Source: Serinus canaria
Lineage: Eukaryota > Chordata > Aves > Passeriformes > Fringillidae
Direction: 5' to 3'
Length of the DNA: 64,000 bases
Assembly (NCBI RefSeq): GCF_022539315.1
Contig: NC_066333.1
Coordinates: forward strand, 12,801,001 to 12,865,000
Shown here: one piece after another, positions 21,964 to 32,686 of the stretch
Numbering within the stretch: position 1 is the first letter of the stretch
Layout of the letters: every line of letters starts with the position of its first letter
The notes under the pieces: generated by a model
What the model saw: the letters and a program-made list of their open reading frames with translations, nothing else
Databases searched by the model: none
Told to the model about the DNA's origin: nothing
Program-made: the position numbers and the translations under genes

Positions 21964-22212
21964 ACTCTGAACGCCACGGAGAAGCCTCTTGCCCCATCTG
22001 AGAGCGACCCTGGGGGCCCAAGGAGCAAAGAGGGCTCCAAAGACAAGAAGTCCACGCTGGAGCTGGGCAAGCAGAAGGGCAGGGAGCAGCCAGAGCCCCG
22101 GGAGCAGCCAGCAGCTGAGCCTGACTCCATCCACAACGGCGGCGACGCCAAGGAGCACTCCTACAAGAAGACAGAGAAGAGGCAGTCCCTGGGAGGGTTC
22201 TTTAAAGGCCTG
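21964..22212 (+). CDS. BCAS1: BCAS1 coding exon (visible exon 8)
   Basis: Encodes 83 residues from TLNATEKPLAPSES to KRQSLGGFFKGL. Recognisable human counterparts are TEKTITPPEPE, EGSSKDKKSAAEMNKQK, NSLQNGD and EKRQQSLGGFFKGL, in the same order, so this is the best-aligned exon. The donor is CTG followed by gtacgt; the acceptor gaaaccgctgcag is plain but unambiguous given the frame. It is 249 nt, phase 0 at both ends. Highly charged (Lys/Glu) with GGFFKGL at the end. A large 41-bp minisatellite starts about 145 bp after the donor. Confidence 0.96.
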
Positions 22213-25200
22213 GTACGTTCATTTCTCTTCCTCGTTTTGCTGATTTCCAGCTGGTTTAGGCATGCAGGCACAATCCACGTGGGATGAGTGCTTCAGTTTC
22301 ACTGCAGGACTGGGGCCAAAGAGCAGCAAGGTGTTGGGAAAGGGAGCAAAATTCAGGGCTGGGGGTGCTGGTTGGAGCAGGGATGGTTTGGTGGTTTGCC
22401 CTGGGGTGCTGGTTGGAGCAGGGATGGTTTGGTGGTTTGCCCTGGGGGTGCTGGTTGGAGCAGGGATGGTTTGGTGGTTTGCCCTGGGGGGGCTGGTTGG
22501 AGCAGGGATGGTTTGGTGGTTTGCCCTGGGGTGCTGGTTGGAGCAGGGATGGTTTGGTGGTTTGCCCTGGGGGTGCTGGTTGAGGCAGGGATGGTTTGGT
22601 GGTTTGCCCTGGGGTGCTGGTTGAGGCAGGGATGGTTTGGTGGTTTGCTCTGGGGGTGCTGGTTGAGGCAGGGATGGTTTGGTGGTTTGCCCTGGGGTGC
22701 TGGTTGGAGCAGGGATGGTTTGGTGGTTTGCCCTGGGGTGCTGGTTGGAGCAGGGATGGTTTGGTGGTTTGCTCTGGGGTGCTGGTTGAGGCAGGGATGG
22801 TTTGGTGGTTTGCCCTTAGGGAATTGAGGCAGGGATGGTTTGGTGGTTTGCTCTGGGGGTGCTGGTTGGAGCAGGGATGGTTTGGTGGTTTGCCCTGGGG
22901 GGGCTGGTTGGAGCAGGGATGGTTTGGTGGTTTGCTCTGGGGGTGCTGGTTGAGGCAGGGATGGTTTGGTGGTTTGCTCTGGGGTGCTGGTTGAGGCAGG
23001 GATGGTTTGGTGGTTTGCCCTTAGGGAATTGAGGCAAGGATGGTTTGGTGGTTTGCCCTGGGGGGGCTGGTTGGAGCAGGGATGGTTTGGTGGTTTGCCC
23101 TTAGGGAATTGAGGCAAGGATGGTTTGGTGGTTTGCCCTGGGGGTGCTGGTCGGAGCAGGGATGGTTTGGTGGTTTGCCCTGGGGTGCTGGTTGGAGCAG
23201 GGATGGTTGGCCCAGGAGGAGCTGGAATTGTTGGCCCAGCGCTGGGTTTGGGGTGCGTGCCTTGGCTGTGAGGATGACTCAGTGTTCCTAAAGGGAAAGT
23301 GGAGGTGGGGCTGGTGTACCAGAGGAAGCTGCCTGCCCCCGTGGGGTGCAGCTGGGACATCCCTGCAAAACAAAACTCCTGCAAGGTCAAAATCAAGGGA
23401 GGGGATCAGAATCAAAACTCCTTCATGGAGTTTAACAAGTGACACACATTTAGAATTCTTCCAGAAAGGGAGATCTGAAGGAGTGAGGAAACCCCTTCAA
23501 AATTCATGAAAGAGAGAGGCAGGAAAGGTGGCTCAGATTGAAGGGCAAGAAAAGCTTCAGGATCAAGGGAGGAGATCAAGGTGAGAGCTAAAAAGACCAT
23601 TTGAGGAATAAAACAGAATCAATGTAGAGGAAGTAGAGATGTTCTGCAGGATTTATTTTTTCAGTTTGGCTGTGCAGTGCCTTATCTTCTGCTGCAATTA
23701 TAGAGAGGGCTCCTGCAGCTTCCCTCTCCCATTAACTCTGAAAAAAAAAAGAAATTTTTGACCACAGTAAAGTTGATTTGGTCAGTTTATTGTGCTTCAA
23801 AGTGGCAGCAAACCACACAACAGTGAGGTCTGCAAATGGGAAAAGTCTCATGGAAAATTATTACCCCTCTTTGAATATCCTCAGGATTACCAAGAGCTAA
23901 GAAACTCATTCTACAATCTAAAAAAATAATCTCCTCATCTCCTAGATCAGAAGGTGTAATCATTGATCTAAAATATTAGATCACACACACCCCCCAATGC
24001 CAGCATTGCCATCTCAAGGTAACAGCTCGATTGTCTGGGAACAGCTCAGCAGAGCAATTCAGCTTTTTGTTGATAAAAAGGGAGCAGGAGATGTTGAAGA
24101 GGGGATCCAGCAGCTCCTGTTCTGGATTTTAACACCACCCTCTCCTGGGTCTGAGTCCCCTGGGAATGGCACAGAGCAGGAGGATGGCACAGTGCAGGAA
24201 TGCAGATTAAACACTGCAGCTCCAGCCTCTGCTCCCAGCTGGGCTAAACAGGCTGGAATTTTGGCTACAAATGCTGAAATTTTGGCTTCAGCTGGAGCCA
24301 CTGATGCAAGCAAACAGCATCAGTGCCCGACTGCAGGGTTTGAGCACAGATAAGAGTGTTCCTCTGGTAAAAGAGATTAATTTATAAGCTGTAGCAAATG
24401 TATTTAGGGAGTCTTTGAAAGATTAGATTAGAAAGAAAAAGAAAGGGGGAAAAAAGATTAATAACATTGTTTCCTGAGCTGGAATAACTCATAGTCCAGT
24501 TGTCAGGAGCTGGGAGTGCTCAGCACGTGGAAAGTATTTGGATCTTTTCTGATCAGAGTATGTGCTGCAGTAACCCAGTCTTCTCCCAGGCAAAATCTGG
24601 GGGAAAAAATACTACAGCACCACGGGTTTGCAGTGTGTGTGCCCTTTAAAATGCTCTGCTCAAATGTCCCAACCTGGCTGTGACAAAACCATGAGCTGGT
24701 GGTACCTGAGCTGGAATTTGTCCCTTAAAAAAGGTAGAACAAAGTTCTTTCTTTCACGAGAAAGGAGGGCTTGGAAATTCCAGTTCAACAGGAATCAGCA
24801 GCCAGTCTGATCTTCCTGCTTTAATCAGCAACCACCTTGAAAACTGGTGCAGCAGGAGACTGCAGTGAGCGAGGAAGTGACCTCTGCAAAGTGGGGATTA
24901 TCTCCAAGGAGAATCCTCCTCTCCTGCCTCCTCCCTCCACCCTTTTATAGGAAGAAAGGCAAATTGGATCATCTCATTCCCTGATCAGTTTGGAAGGGAC
25001 CTCCTCACACTCAGGCAGGAGCTGGAGCTGGCAGAGCCCATCACTCCTGTCGTGTGGGAAATCTTCACCTGGTGGGGAGGTTTTCAGGGGTTCTGGGTAA
25101 ATCTGGAAGGAGTAGCTCACCTAGTATTGGTTGATGGATGAACGATGGATTTGCTGCTACCTAAAGGCCAAACCCTTTCATTCTGCTCTAGAGCATCCTC

Positions 25201-26298
25201 CAGACTCAAGGCCAGGGGAAGCAGAAGCAAAGCCATGCAGCCAGCTCAGCTGCACAAGGTTACAGTCAGTCTTAGATGGGATCTTTCAGTCCATTGTGAT
25301 CTTTGGCTGTTCTTTTTCATACTTAGATCCTCCAAGGTGAAACACTGAAAGAAGATCAGTGAGGTGGAGCCTTATCAGTGTAAAAGCATTGCTGGTTTTA
25401 CTTCCCTGAAGGGGATGAGGAAGTCGAGACCTTTCACAGAATCTCCTGAAGTGGCCACTCAGGTTTCCAGGAGGGGACAATTCTCACATTATTCTGCCTG
25501 GTTCCTCTCCTAGGGAAAGCACAGAGCACCTTCAGCTTTGTCCTGCTGGATTTTCTGCTTAGCAAGGCATGATTTGGGTGACAGACAGCACTGACACCCC
25601 ACAGTGCTAACACTGACCTCAAACACTGGTTTTGGGTCCGTTTTGCTCAGGTTTTGGCAGCTTCAAGGCCAGCAAAATTAGGTCAAGCACCTTAAGCCAG
25701 AGCCAAGTTTTTATCAGTTAGTGAAAAATGTAGTTGGTATAGTTAGAGCTATACATTTCCTTCATCTAAGCTGGATTAGTGTCTTGGAGTGGTTCCAAAC
25801 CCAGAATTATGTTTGCAGTGTAAAAAAAGCTTTATCACTCAAACATTGTAGAATACCTGTCATGCATAAAAGTATTTAATGTTCCTTTAACCTAGAGCAG
25901 AGCTGGCCATAATACACCATTCATCATGCCTGAAGGACTCTTAGCAGGGCTGCAGTGAAGCATTCAGGGCCGGGAAATGTCAGAGAAATTATGCCAAAAC
26001 TCCAGTTCTACAGACACACAGCAGCCTGGCTCTGGCCTGTGAGCCCAGTTGCTGACAACAATTGTTTCCATGCCAATTGGGACAATCCTATTAAAATAAC
26101 CCTCATGTTTAGGCAGGAGCTCTGTGTGGCTCTCGTGATGCACACGGTGCTCATATATTGGTGCATATTAAATGAAGAAAAGCAGGGAGATCCAACCAGT
26201 GGGAAACAGCTGGCAGCAAAAGTCCAGGACACAATTCCAGACTTGACCATTCAGAAATACTTGGAAATGTTCCTAAAGGTGTCTCTCTTGTTCCACAG
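22213..26298 (+). other. BCAS1: BCAS1 intron 8 (4.1 kb)
   Basis: Starts gtacgt and ends ttgttccacag. The first kilobase is dominated by the 41-bp minisatellite (22358-23210). The rest (23211-26298) is unique-looking AT/GC-mixed sequence with no element I can name. Confidence 0.8.
22358..23210. repeat. 41-bp G-rich minisatellite, about 21 copies
   Basis: Unit is approximately ggtgctggttggagcaggga followed by tggtttggtggtttgccctgg. Variants replace the ggtgctggttggag part with gggaattgaggc (for example near 22818, 23026 and 23104), giving a shorter unit. No frame of the unit contains a stop, so very long open frames appear on both strands; they are repeat artefacts. The + strand, which is the BCAS1 transcript strand, is the G/T-rich one. 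Confidence 0.95.
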
Positions 26299-26373
26299 GG
26301 CTCCAAAAGGATGTCGGATGCAGAAGTGCAGACAGATCCCGTGTCCATCCTCCCTGCTGGGAAATCCAAGTAG
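26299..26373 (+). CDS. BCAS1: BCAS1 terminal coding exon (visible exon 9, stop TAG)
   Basis: Encodes the C-terminus [20 protein letters not shown] followed by GKSK and a TAG stop at 26371-26373. Human BCAS1 ends [20 protein letters not shown] followed by GKSK, so the terminus is nearly unchanged between mammals and this bird, unlike the divergent middle of the protein. The acceptor is ctcttgttccacag. The VQTD core resembles the QT-centred peptide recognised by dynein light chain LC8; BCAS1 is reported to bind DYNLL1/2, but that this motif is the site is my inference. Phase 0 at entry. Confidence 0.97.
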   Translation, partial: [24 protein letters not shown]

Positions 26374-27160
26374 TGCCCAGCCCTGGCTGCTGGAGGGAGG
26401 CTCAGCAGCTCTCTGGGAGCTCCAGGAATGGCTCCTTCCCTTCCTGGCAGCAGGAATGACTCCTTTTCCTTCCCACGGCTGTCACAAACCCCGGGGCTGC
26501 AGCAAACACGGGGTACCATTGCAGGCTGTCACTGGCAGGGCTGGTTCCTCACCTGTAGGAAGCAGCTCTGCAGATCCCCATGAAATGTGTTTAAGGTAAG
26601 GTGCTGTGGATGGTTTGAGGTGTGCAGAGGGGAGGGTCAGGCAGGTAGGAGGGTGGCAGAGAATTCAATAAATGGCAGAAAAAGCAGGCAGGTGACAGAG
26701 GAGAGCAGCAGGGAATCCTCTGCTTCAAAGAGCTTGAGAGCAGCCAGGAGAACACAAATCCCTGGAGAAACGTCCTGCTCCAGTGTAACAGCAGCCGAGT
26801 CACTTCTGGGGGGGTTTGGACAGAGCTGGGATTAGAGCTGAGCCCTTCAGCCAGGCAGAGCCCGTGGTGATCGAGTCCTGCTTCCTCTTGGTTATTAATG
26901 TAAATTAAAACGCTAAAATGCAAAGGCTTGACCAGATTGGGCAGCTCCGGTCTGGGCCGGGCGGGGTGGGATAACAAATTAAAGCTATTTAAGGTTCTAA
27001 TAGGACACAAGAGGGCAGCCACGTCCCCTAACGCCGGGCTGTGCCTGCCAGCCCGCAATTAATGTTCCTTACAGCATAGGAAACTTAGTTGTTTGTCCTG
27101 ATGTTTGTTTATATCCGTACTTGTAATTAATCCTAATAAAAACCAAAATCAAAGCTGCCC
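26374..27160 (+). other. BCAS1: BCAS1 3' untranslated region (end uncertain)
   Basis: Sequence after the TAG stop. Canonical polyadenylation hexamers AATAAA occur at 26667-26672, 27135-27140 and 27204-27209; I favour the 27135 site or the cluster near it as the gene end, without transcript support. A strong donor-like AAG/GTAAGG lies at 26593-26600. From about 26870 onward the sequence becomes AT-rich with several TAATTA-like motifs and looks less repeat-derived than its surroundings. Confidence 0.5.
27135..27140 (+). other. BCAS1: Candidate BCAS1 poly(A) signal
   Basis: AATAAA within tcctaataaaaaccaaaatc, 762 nt after the stop codon. Alternative hexamers lie at 26667 and 27204. Confidence 0.35.
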
Positions 27161-27766
27161 AGGCAGCTCTCTGCTTCACAAGACTCCTGTATTAATTGTA
27201 GTTAATAAATTTTACAGAAAATTGAGATTTCTGTTTGTTCAATCCTAGCCTGTACAGGGAACCAGGGGCCTGACGTTTTAATCCACACTGCTCTTAATGA
27301 TGCAATACTGTATATTTTGACATCCTTACCTTTAAATAAACTAATACTTATCCTCTGAAACAAAAAATCAGCTGCTGCTTCAATTTTCAAACCAAGTTTG
27401 TTATTTACATCCCCGTGGTCTGACGATTGATGTGACATGAAGGCATAAATCAAATCAACACAGACAAACCTTGCCTGTGGAGGGAATAGTTGTTATTCTC
27501 TCTCTATTTGAGTGAAGATTGCACCTGGAAAGCAGGGGAGAATTCTGTAATTCTGTGCTGAGGGCACTCTGTGCTCCCAGGAACTGGGGCTGCTGTGCCC
27601 TGACCCCATTCCTTGGCAAAGGGGCTGATTTGAGGAGTCAGGAAATGCTTTTGGCAGAGAAACAAGCACCAGGGGGGCTGGGGGTGCCCTCCATGGCACA
27701 GGGCTCCCACTGCAGAGGAAATTAAACCACTCTGAGAGCTGGCACTGGCTCCTGGCAGAAACTGCC
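27161..27766. other. Gene-free, AT-rich flank downstream of BCAS1
   Basis: No gene seen. The first 300 bp are AT-rich and repeat-free; the rest is unique sequence leading into the 22-bp minisatellite. Confidence 0.6.
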
Positions 27767-28330
27767 TGGGTCTGATTGATTCCTCCCGTGGTTCTGATTG
27801 ATTCCTCCTCTGGTTCTGATTGAGTTCCCCTCTGGTTCTCTTTGATTCCTCCTCTCATTCTGACTGATTCCTCCTCTGGTTTTGTTTGACTCCTCCTGTG
27901 GTTCTGTTGGATTCCTTCTCTGGTTCTGATTGAGTTCTCTGGTTCTGTTGGATTCCTCCCCTGGTTCTGTTGGATTCCTCCCCGGGTTCTGTTGGATTCC
28001 TCCCCTGGTTCTGATGGATTCCTCCCCTGGTTCTGTTGGATTCCTCCCCGGGTTCTGTTGGATTCCTCCCCGGGTTCTGTTGGATTCCTCCCTGGTTCTG
28101 TTGGATTCCTCCCCTGGTTCTGTTGGATTCCTCCCCGGGTTCTGATGGATTCCTCCCCAGGTTTTGTTGGATTCCTCTCCTGGTTCTGTTGGATTCCTCC
28201 CCGGGTTCTGTTGGATTCCTCCCCGGGTTCTGATGGATTCCTCCCCTGGTTCTGTTGGATTCCTCCCCTGGTTCTGTTGGATTCCTCCCCGGGTGCTGAT
28301 GGATTCCTCCCCGGGTGCTGTTGGATTCCT
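27767..28330. repeat. 22-bp minisatellite, about 25 copies
   Basis: Unit gattcctcccctggttctgttg with variants (ctgatg, ctgattg, ccgggttctg). The first several units are more divergent than the later ones, suggesting recent expansion toward the right end. Long open frames on both strands across it are artefacts. Confidence 0.95.
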
Positions 28331-29672
28331 GCTGCCAGCAGCAGCTTTGCAGAAGCCCCTCATCCAGCCCACACGTGGAAGGAGAGGAAGGAAGGTCTTA
28401 GGAGAAGCATCCCCAGCTCAGGGAGTTTCCACATTCCACACGGATATAAGGAACATTAAATGCAGCTTTCATGTCCAGGAAAGCTTAAGGAGTCATTTGG
28501 AAATCAAAGCTTTGGAAGGGCTGCAGCCCAGGACAAGGGAAAAGAGCAGCCAAGGCAGCACATTGAGTTTGGAGCTCACTGCCAACAAACAGCTCTGGGC
28601 TGGTGCTTTGGAGCCCAACTGGAGCAGATCACACTGATCAGGGGCTCAGGGTGTGTTTCATGGGGCATTTTGGAAGGCTTTTAGGCATCTGATAAATATA
28701 AAAGGGAATGGATCAAAACTGCAGGTTTTTGGGCAAGAAATGCTGGCTTACAGCACCCAGGGGTTTATTTGCCCCTCAGGAGGAGCAGTTCCCTGTAGGG
28801 TTCTCAGTGTCCATCCCAGGAGCTGAGCTCAGCTCCCACTCTGCAGTCCCAGGAGGGCTGCAGAGCCAGAAACTCCTCCAGCCCCTCCTGCTGACCATGC
28901 CAGACCCCTCCACCCTCAGAGCAGGGAATCTGACCAGGATCTTGCCTTGGAAGTTGAAGGTCCTTCACTTCAGGAGCTGAGCCAGGACCTGACTTGCAGG
29001 GTTGTGTTTCACAGCTCTGCACCCACAACGTGTGGTAAGAGCCTCTGGACACCCTTTGGGATGTAAATGTTCCCAGCTGGCTTTAAAGCCACTCCTGCCA
29101 TAGGAGCCATGGTTTCCTGGTGGAAGGATGGTGTGACAGGAGATAAACACAGAGGGTCTGGCTGTGGGACTGAGCCCACGGCAGGCTGGGGCTGGGATGG
29201 CTCTGAATTCTGCACAGTCACACAATCTCTGAGAGTGTCAGTGAGAAATCTGGATTTGGTATAGGCTCCACCTCTTCTGGATAGCACACCCTGGGCTTTA
29301 CTGGCAATTTCAGCAGCTCAGCAGTTCTGAGAACATAAAAACAGGAAATTCTGCAGCAGCTCTGACGAGGCTGAAGATGCTTACGAATTCCTTAAAGAAG
29401 TGTCATTTTCTGGAAACAAATTATCAAAACCCTCGAAGAAGAATAAACCTCTTATCAGCACTCTTTGCTTTGACTTCATCATTTCCTATTAAATCTGTCA
29501 CCTGCTGAAGGGCAGAGGAAAGAACCTCCTGCACAGGAAGCACCAGAGACTGGACTTTAGACTGGAAAAGGACAAAGTCCAAATTCCTCCTTTATCACAT
29601 CCCAGAGTGGGTGAACAGGTGATGCAGAGCCCAGCAGTGCCCCTTCACCTGCCTCTGCACACAGCAAGGGCC
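28331..29672. other. Intergenic stretch, nothing identified
   Basis: Unique-looking sequence between two minisatellites. No gene, named repeat or clear regulatory block was recognised. Confidence 0.5.
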
Positions 29673-30412
29673 TTCATTCTCATCACAGACCTTTATTCTG
29701 GTCACAGTGAGCACACTTCCTTCTGGTCACACTCCTCCATTCTGGTCACAGTGATCCCACTCCTCCATTCTGGTCCCACTCCTCCATTCTGATCCCATTC
29801 CTCCACTCTGGTCACACTCCTCCATTCTGATCCCACTCCTCCATTCTGATCCCTCTCCTCCACTCTGGTCATACTCCTCCATTCTCATCACAGACCTTTA
29901 TTCTGGTCACAGTGATCACACTCCTCCACTCTGATCTCTCTCCTCCATTCTGATCCCACTCCTCCATTCTGATCCCACTCCTCCATTCTGATCCCACTCC
30001 TCCATTCTGATCACACTCCTCCATTCTGATCCCTCTCCTCCATTCTGATCCCACTCCTCCATTCTGATCCCACTCCCCCATTCTGATCCCACTCCCCCAT
30101 TCTGATCCCACTCCTCCATTCTGATCCCACTCCTCCATTCTGATCCCACTCCCCCATTCTGATCCCACTCCATTCTGATCCCACTCCTCCATTCTGATCC
30201 CACTCCTCCACTCTGATCTCTCTCCTCCATTCTGATCCCACTCCCCCATTCTGATCCCACTCCTCCATTCTGATCCCACTCCCCCATTCTGATCCCACTC
30301 CTCCACTCTGATCCCACTCCCCCATTCTGATCCCACTCCTCCATTCTGATCCCACTCCTCCATTCTGATCCCACTCCTCCACTCTGATCCCACTCCTCCA
30401 CTCTGGTCACAG
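29673..30412. repeat. 19-bp minisatellite, more than 30 copies
   Basis: Core unit cactcctccattctgatcc, with early variants containing tggtcacag and frequent cactcccccattctgatcc units. Homogeneous from about 29940 onward. Open frames of 120-190 codons on the minus strand derive entirely from the repeat. Confidence 0.95.
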
Positions 30413-31407
30413 GGCACAGGGATGACAAGGACAGACCCTCACCAATGGCATCCAAGCCACCATTAGAATTTTGCAGCCTCATCTTTGTACAGCAGTTCCA
30501 GGGATGTGTATGATGACTTCATTGGAGTTGTTTGGAAAACAGAAGGGAAGTGGGGATTAAGCTGCAGAAGTTTCACTTTTTTTGCTGTCAGCAGTTTCGT
30601 GTCCATTGGAAAAGAATTGCTTATGAAAAATTTGCTTGTAAGATTGAGCAAAGCAATCTTTTTTTTTCATATTTTTAAAATTTTTAAATTTTTTTTAACC
30701 ACTGCTTCACATACTAAAAAGCCACATAATTATCAAATGCCCTGTTCAGGAACCCTTCATCAAATTCAGTGATCAGGGCTAGATAACTTTATAGCTCCCT
30801 GTTCATGGCCACAAAATGCTCTATCAACATTCACAGCCCCAGCCACGGAGCAGAACCAGTCTTAGGCATTACAGAAAAAATTCTCTTTACCCCAAGAACC
30901 CAGAACTGGGCCACACCAGAAGGGCTCTGGTGCTTCCAGCAGTGAGTGGAGCAGCCCTGCCAGAGACACAGCCACACTAATTCCTTCCCAGTGAGACTAA
31001 ATCCATGCAAAGGATTCACTGCCATTGGGACTACACTCAAAATTAATGTTTTTGCTCTCTTCTCTCACTTTGTTGCCTCCACACTGTCCTACCACAGTAA
31101 AACTGCTGAGTAAAAATCAGATTTAGCTGAGGGGGGCTGCAGGTGCCACGGGGCACAGAAGGGGTTAAGGGCTGCACTGGGTCAGCCCAGTTGGGCTCAT
31201 TTGGGAGGTGATGAGAAGCTTTAATCCCCTGAAAGGGATGGCCAAGGGAGGCAGAGCTGCTGGAGGAAGGGCTGGCTCTTCCCAGGAGCAGGTAAGAGCT
31301 GTGCCCAGCCAGTCTTTGTGGCTTTGTGGGTTTTGGTGTTTTCCAATCTTTTTGTGGCTTCTCAAGGAGACAACAGTGCTTGATAAGGTTTTATGGTTCC
31401 AGCTTCT
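30413..31407. other. Intergenic stretch between minisatellites
   Basis: No gene recognised. A T-rich run lies at about 30659-30699. The remainder is unique-looking. Confidence 0.5.
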
Positions 31408-31937
31408 TGTGGAGTTTGTGGGGTGGTTCCCCCTGGAGTTTGTGGGGTGGTTGTCCTGTGATTTGGGGTGGTTCTCTCATGGTTTTTGGGGTGATTCCCC
31501 TGGATTGTTTGGGGTGGTTTCCCCTGGATTTTGTGGGTTGGTTCCCCCATGGTTTGGGCTGATTCCCCTGGATTTTGTGGGGTGGTTTCCCCTGGATTTT
31601 GTGGGGTGGTTTCCCCTGGATTTTGTGGGGTGGTTTCCCCTGGATTTTGTGGGGTGGTTTCCCCTGGATTTTGTGGGGTGGTTTCCCCTGGATTTTGTGG
31701 GGTGGTTTCCCCTGGATTTTGTGGGCTGATTCCCCTGGAGTTTGTGGAGTGTTTCCCCTGGATTTTGTGGGCTGGTTCCCCTGGTGTGGGCTGATTCCCC
31801 TGGAGTTTGTGGGGTGGTTCCCCCATGGTTTGGGCTGATTCCCCTGGATTTTGTGGGGTGGTTCCCCCATGGTGTGGGCTGATTCCCCTGGATTTTGTGG
31901 GGTGGTTTCCCCGTGGTTTGTGGGGTGGTTCCCCTGG
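31408..31937. repeat. 24-bp minisatellite, about 22 copies
   Basis: Unit gattttgtggggtggtttcccctg. A homogeneous core of six or seven identical units (about 31570-31725) is flanked by diverged units containing ccatggtttgggctgattcc. The 24-bp period is a multiple of three, so one frame gives a regular eight-residue peptide repeat; I see no start, splice or composition evidence that it is translated. Confidence 0.95.
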
Positions 31938-32323
31938 CAGTGCTGTGCAGCTCCCTGGTTCCAGCCCCACCAAACCCCACTGTCTGGGAAGTGCTGCCCA
32001 CCTGTAGCCCAGCACATCCCTCTGCTCTCCCACCTTTTTGCTGGAAGCCAAAACGTGGCCTTGGCCACCTCATTCAACCCTGAGAGCATAAATAACTCTG
32101 ACCTCCTTAAATATCTATTTAAAGGTGAATGGCAATGCTAAAATGTGAGTTTAGTGGAGCCTGGAAGTACAGGGGAGCATTTATCACAGAAATAACAATT
32201 TTTAAAAGCTGCTTTTCCCTGTAAAATGTGCTGGGAAGGAGGGGATGTGACACTAAAGCCTCTGAGAGACCCAAACAGGGCTGGTATTGAGAGCTTTGAT
32301 GTGAAAAAATGATGGATTTTGGT
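31938..32323. other. Intergenic stretch, nothing identified
   Basis: Unique-looking sequence with no recognised feature. Confidence 0.5.
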
Positions 32324-32686
32324 GCATCAGAAAAGCTTTCTTGGTGAAGGAAATTGTGAAATGCTCTTCCTTGGGTTAATCGTGGTGGGGGATTTTTTCT
32401 GTGTTATTAATTCTCAACAAACAAAATTCTCAGCATCACTCAAGTTTGTAACTTGATTAGTGCAGGGAGATTAAGAAATGGTGTAACAGGAGCCTGAATT
32501 CCAGCATCAGAAAAGCTTTCTTGGTGAAAGAAACTGTGAAATACCCTTCCTTGGGTTGATCTTGGTGGGAAATCGTGTCTGTTGTGCTCACTCTGAACAA
32601 AAGAAATTCTCAGCGTCTCTTAAGTTTGTAACTGCCTTGATTAGTGCCGGGAGATGAAGAAATGGTGTAAAAGGAGCCTGAATTCT
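32324..32686. repeat. 180-bp direct tandem duplication (two copies)
   Basis: Copy 1 is 32324-32503 and copy 2 is 32504-32686. Both start gcatcagaaaagctttcttg and end near ggagcctgaattc. Shared blocks include gaaatggtgtaa and tcaagtttgtaact / ttaagtttgtaact. The copies differ by many substitutions and small indels, so the duplication is old. The unit does not resemble any repeat family I know. Confidence 0.9.

Noticed and set aside
22353..23396. 347-codon minus-strand open frame and several + strand frames
   Set aside because: Produced by the 41-bp minisatellite, which has no stop in any frame; no splice, start or homology support.
27722..28372. 216-codon minus-strand open frame (NPTEPGEES repeats)
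   Set aside because: Derived from the 22-bp minisatellite.
29869..30482. 180-codon minus-strand frames (GGVGSEWRSGIRM repeats)
   Set aside because: Derived from the 19-bp minisatellite.
31362..32089. About 230-codon minus-strand frames (QNPGETTP repeats)
   Set aside because: Derived from the 24-bp minisatellite; I considered a low-complexity structural protein but there is no signal peptide or gene context.
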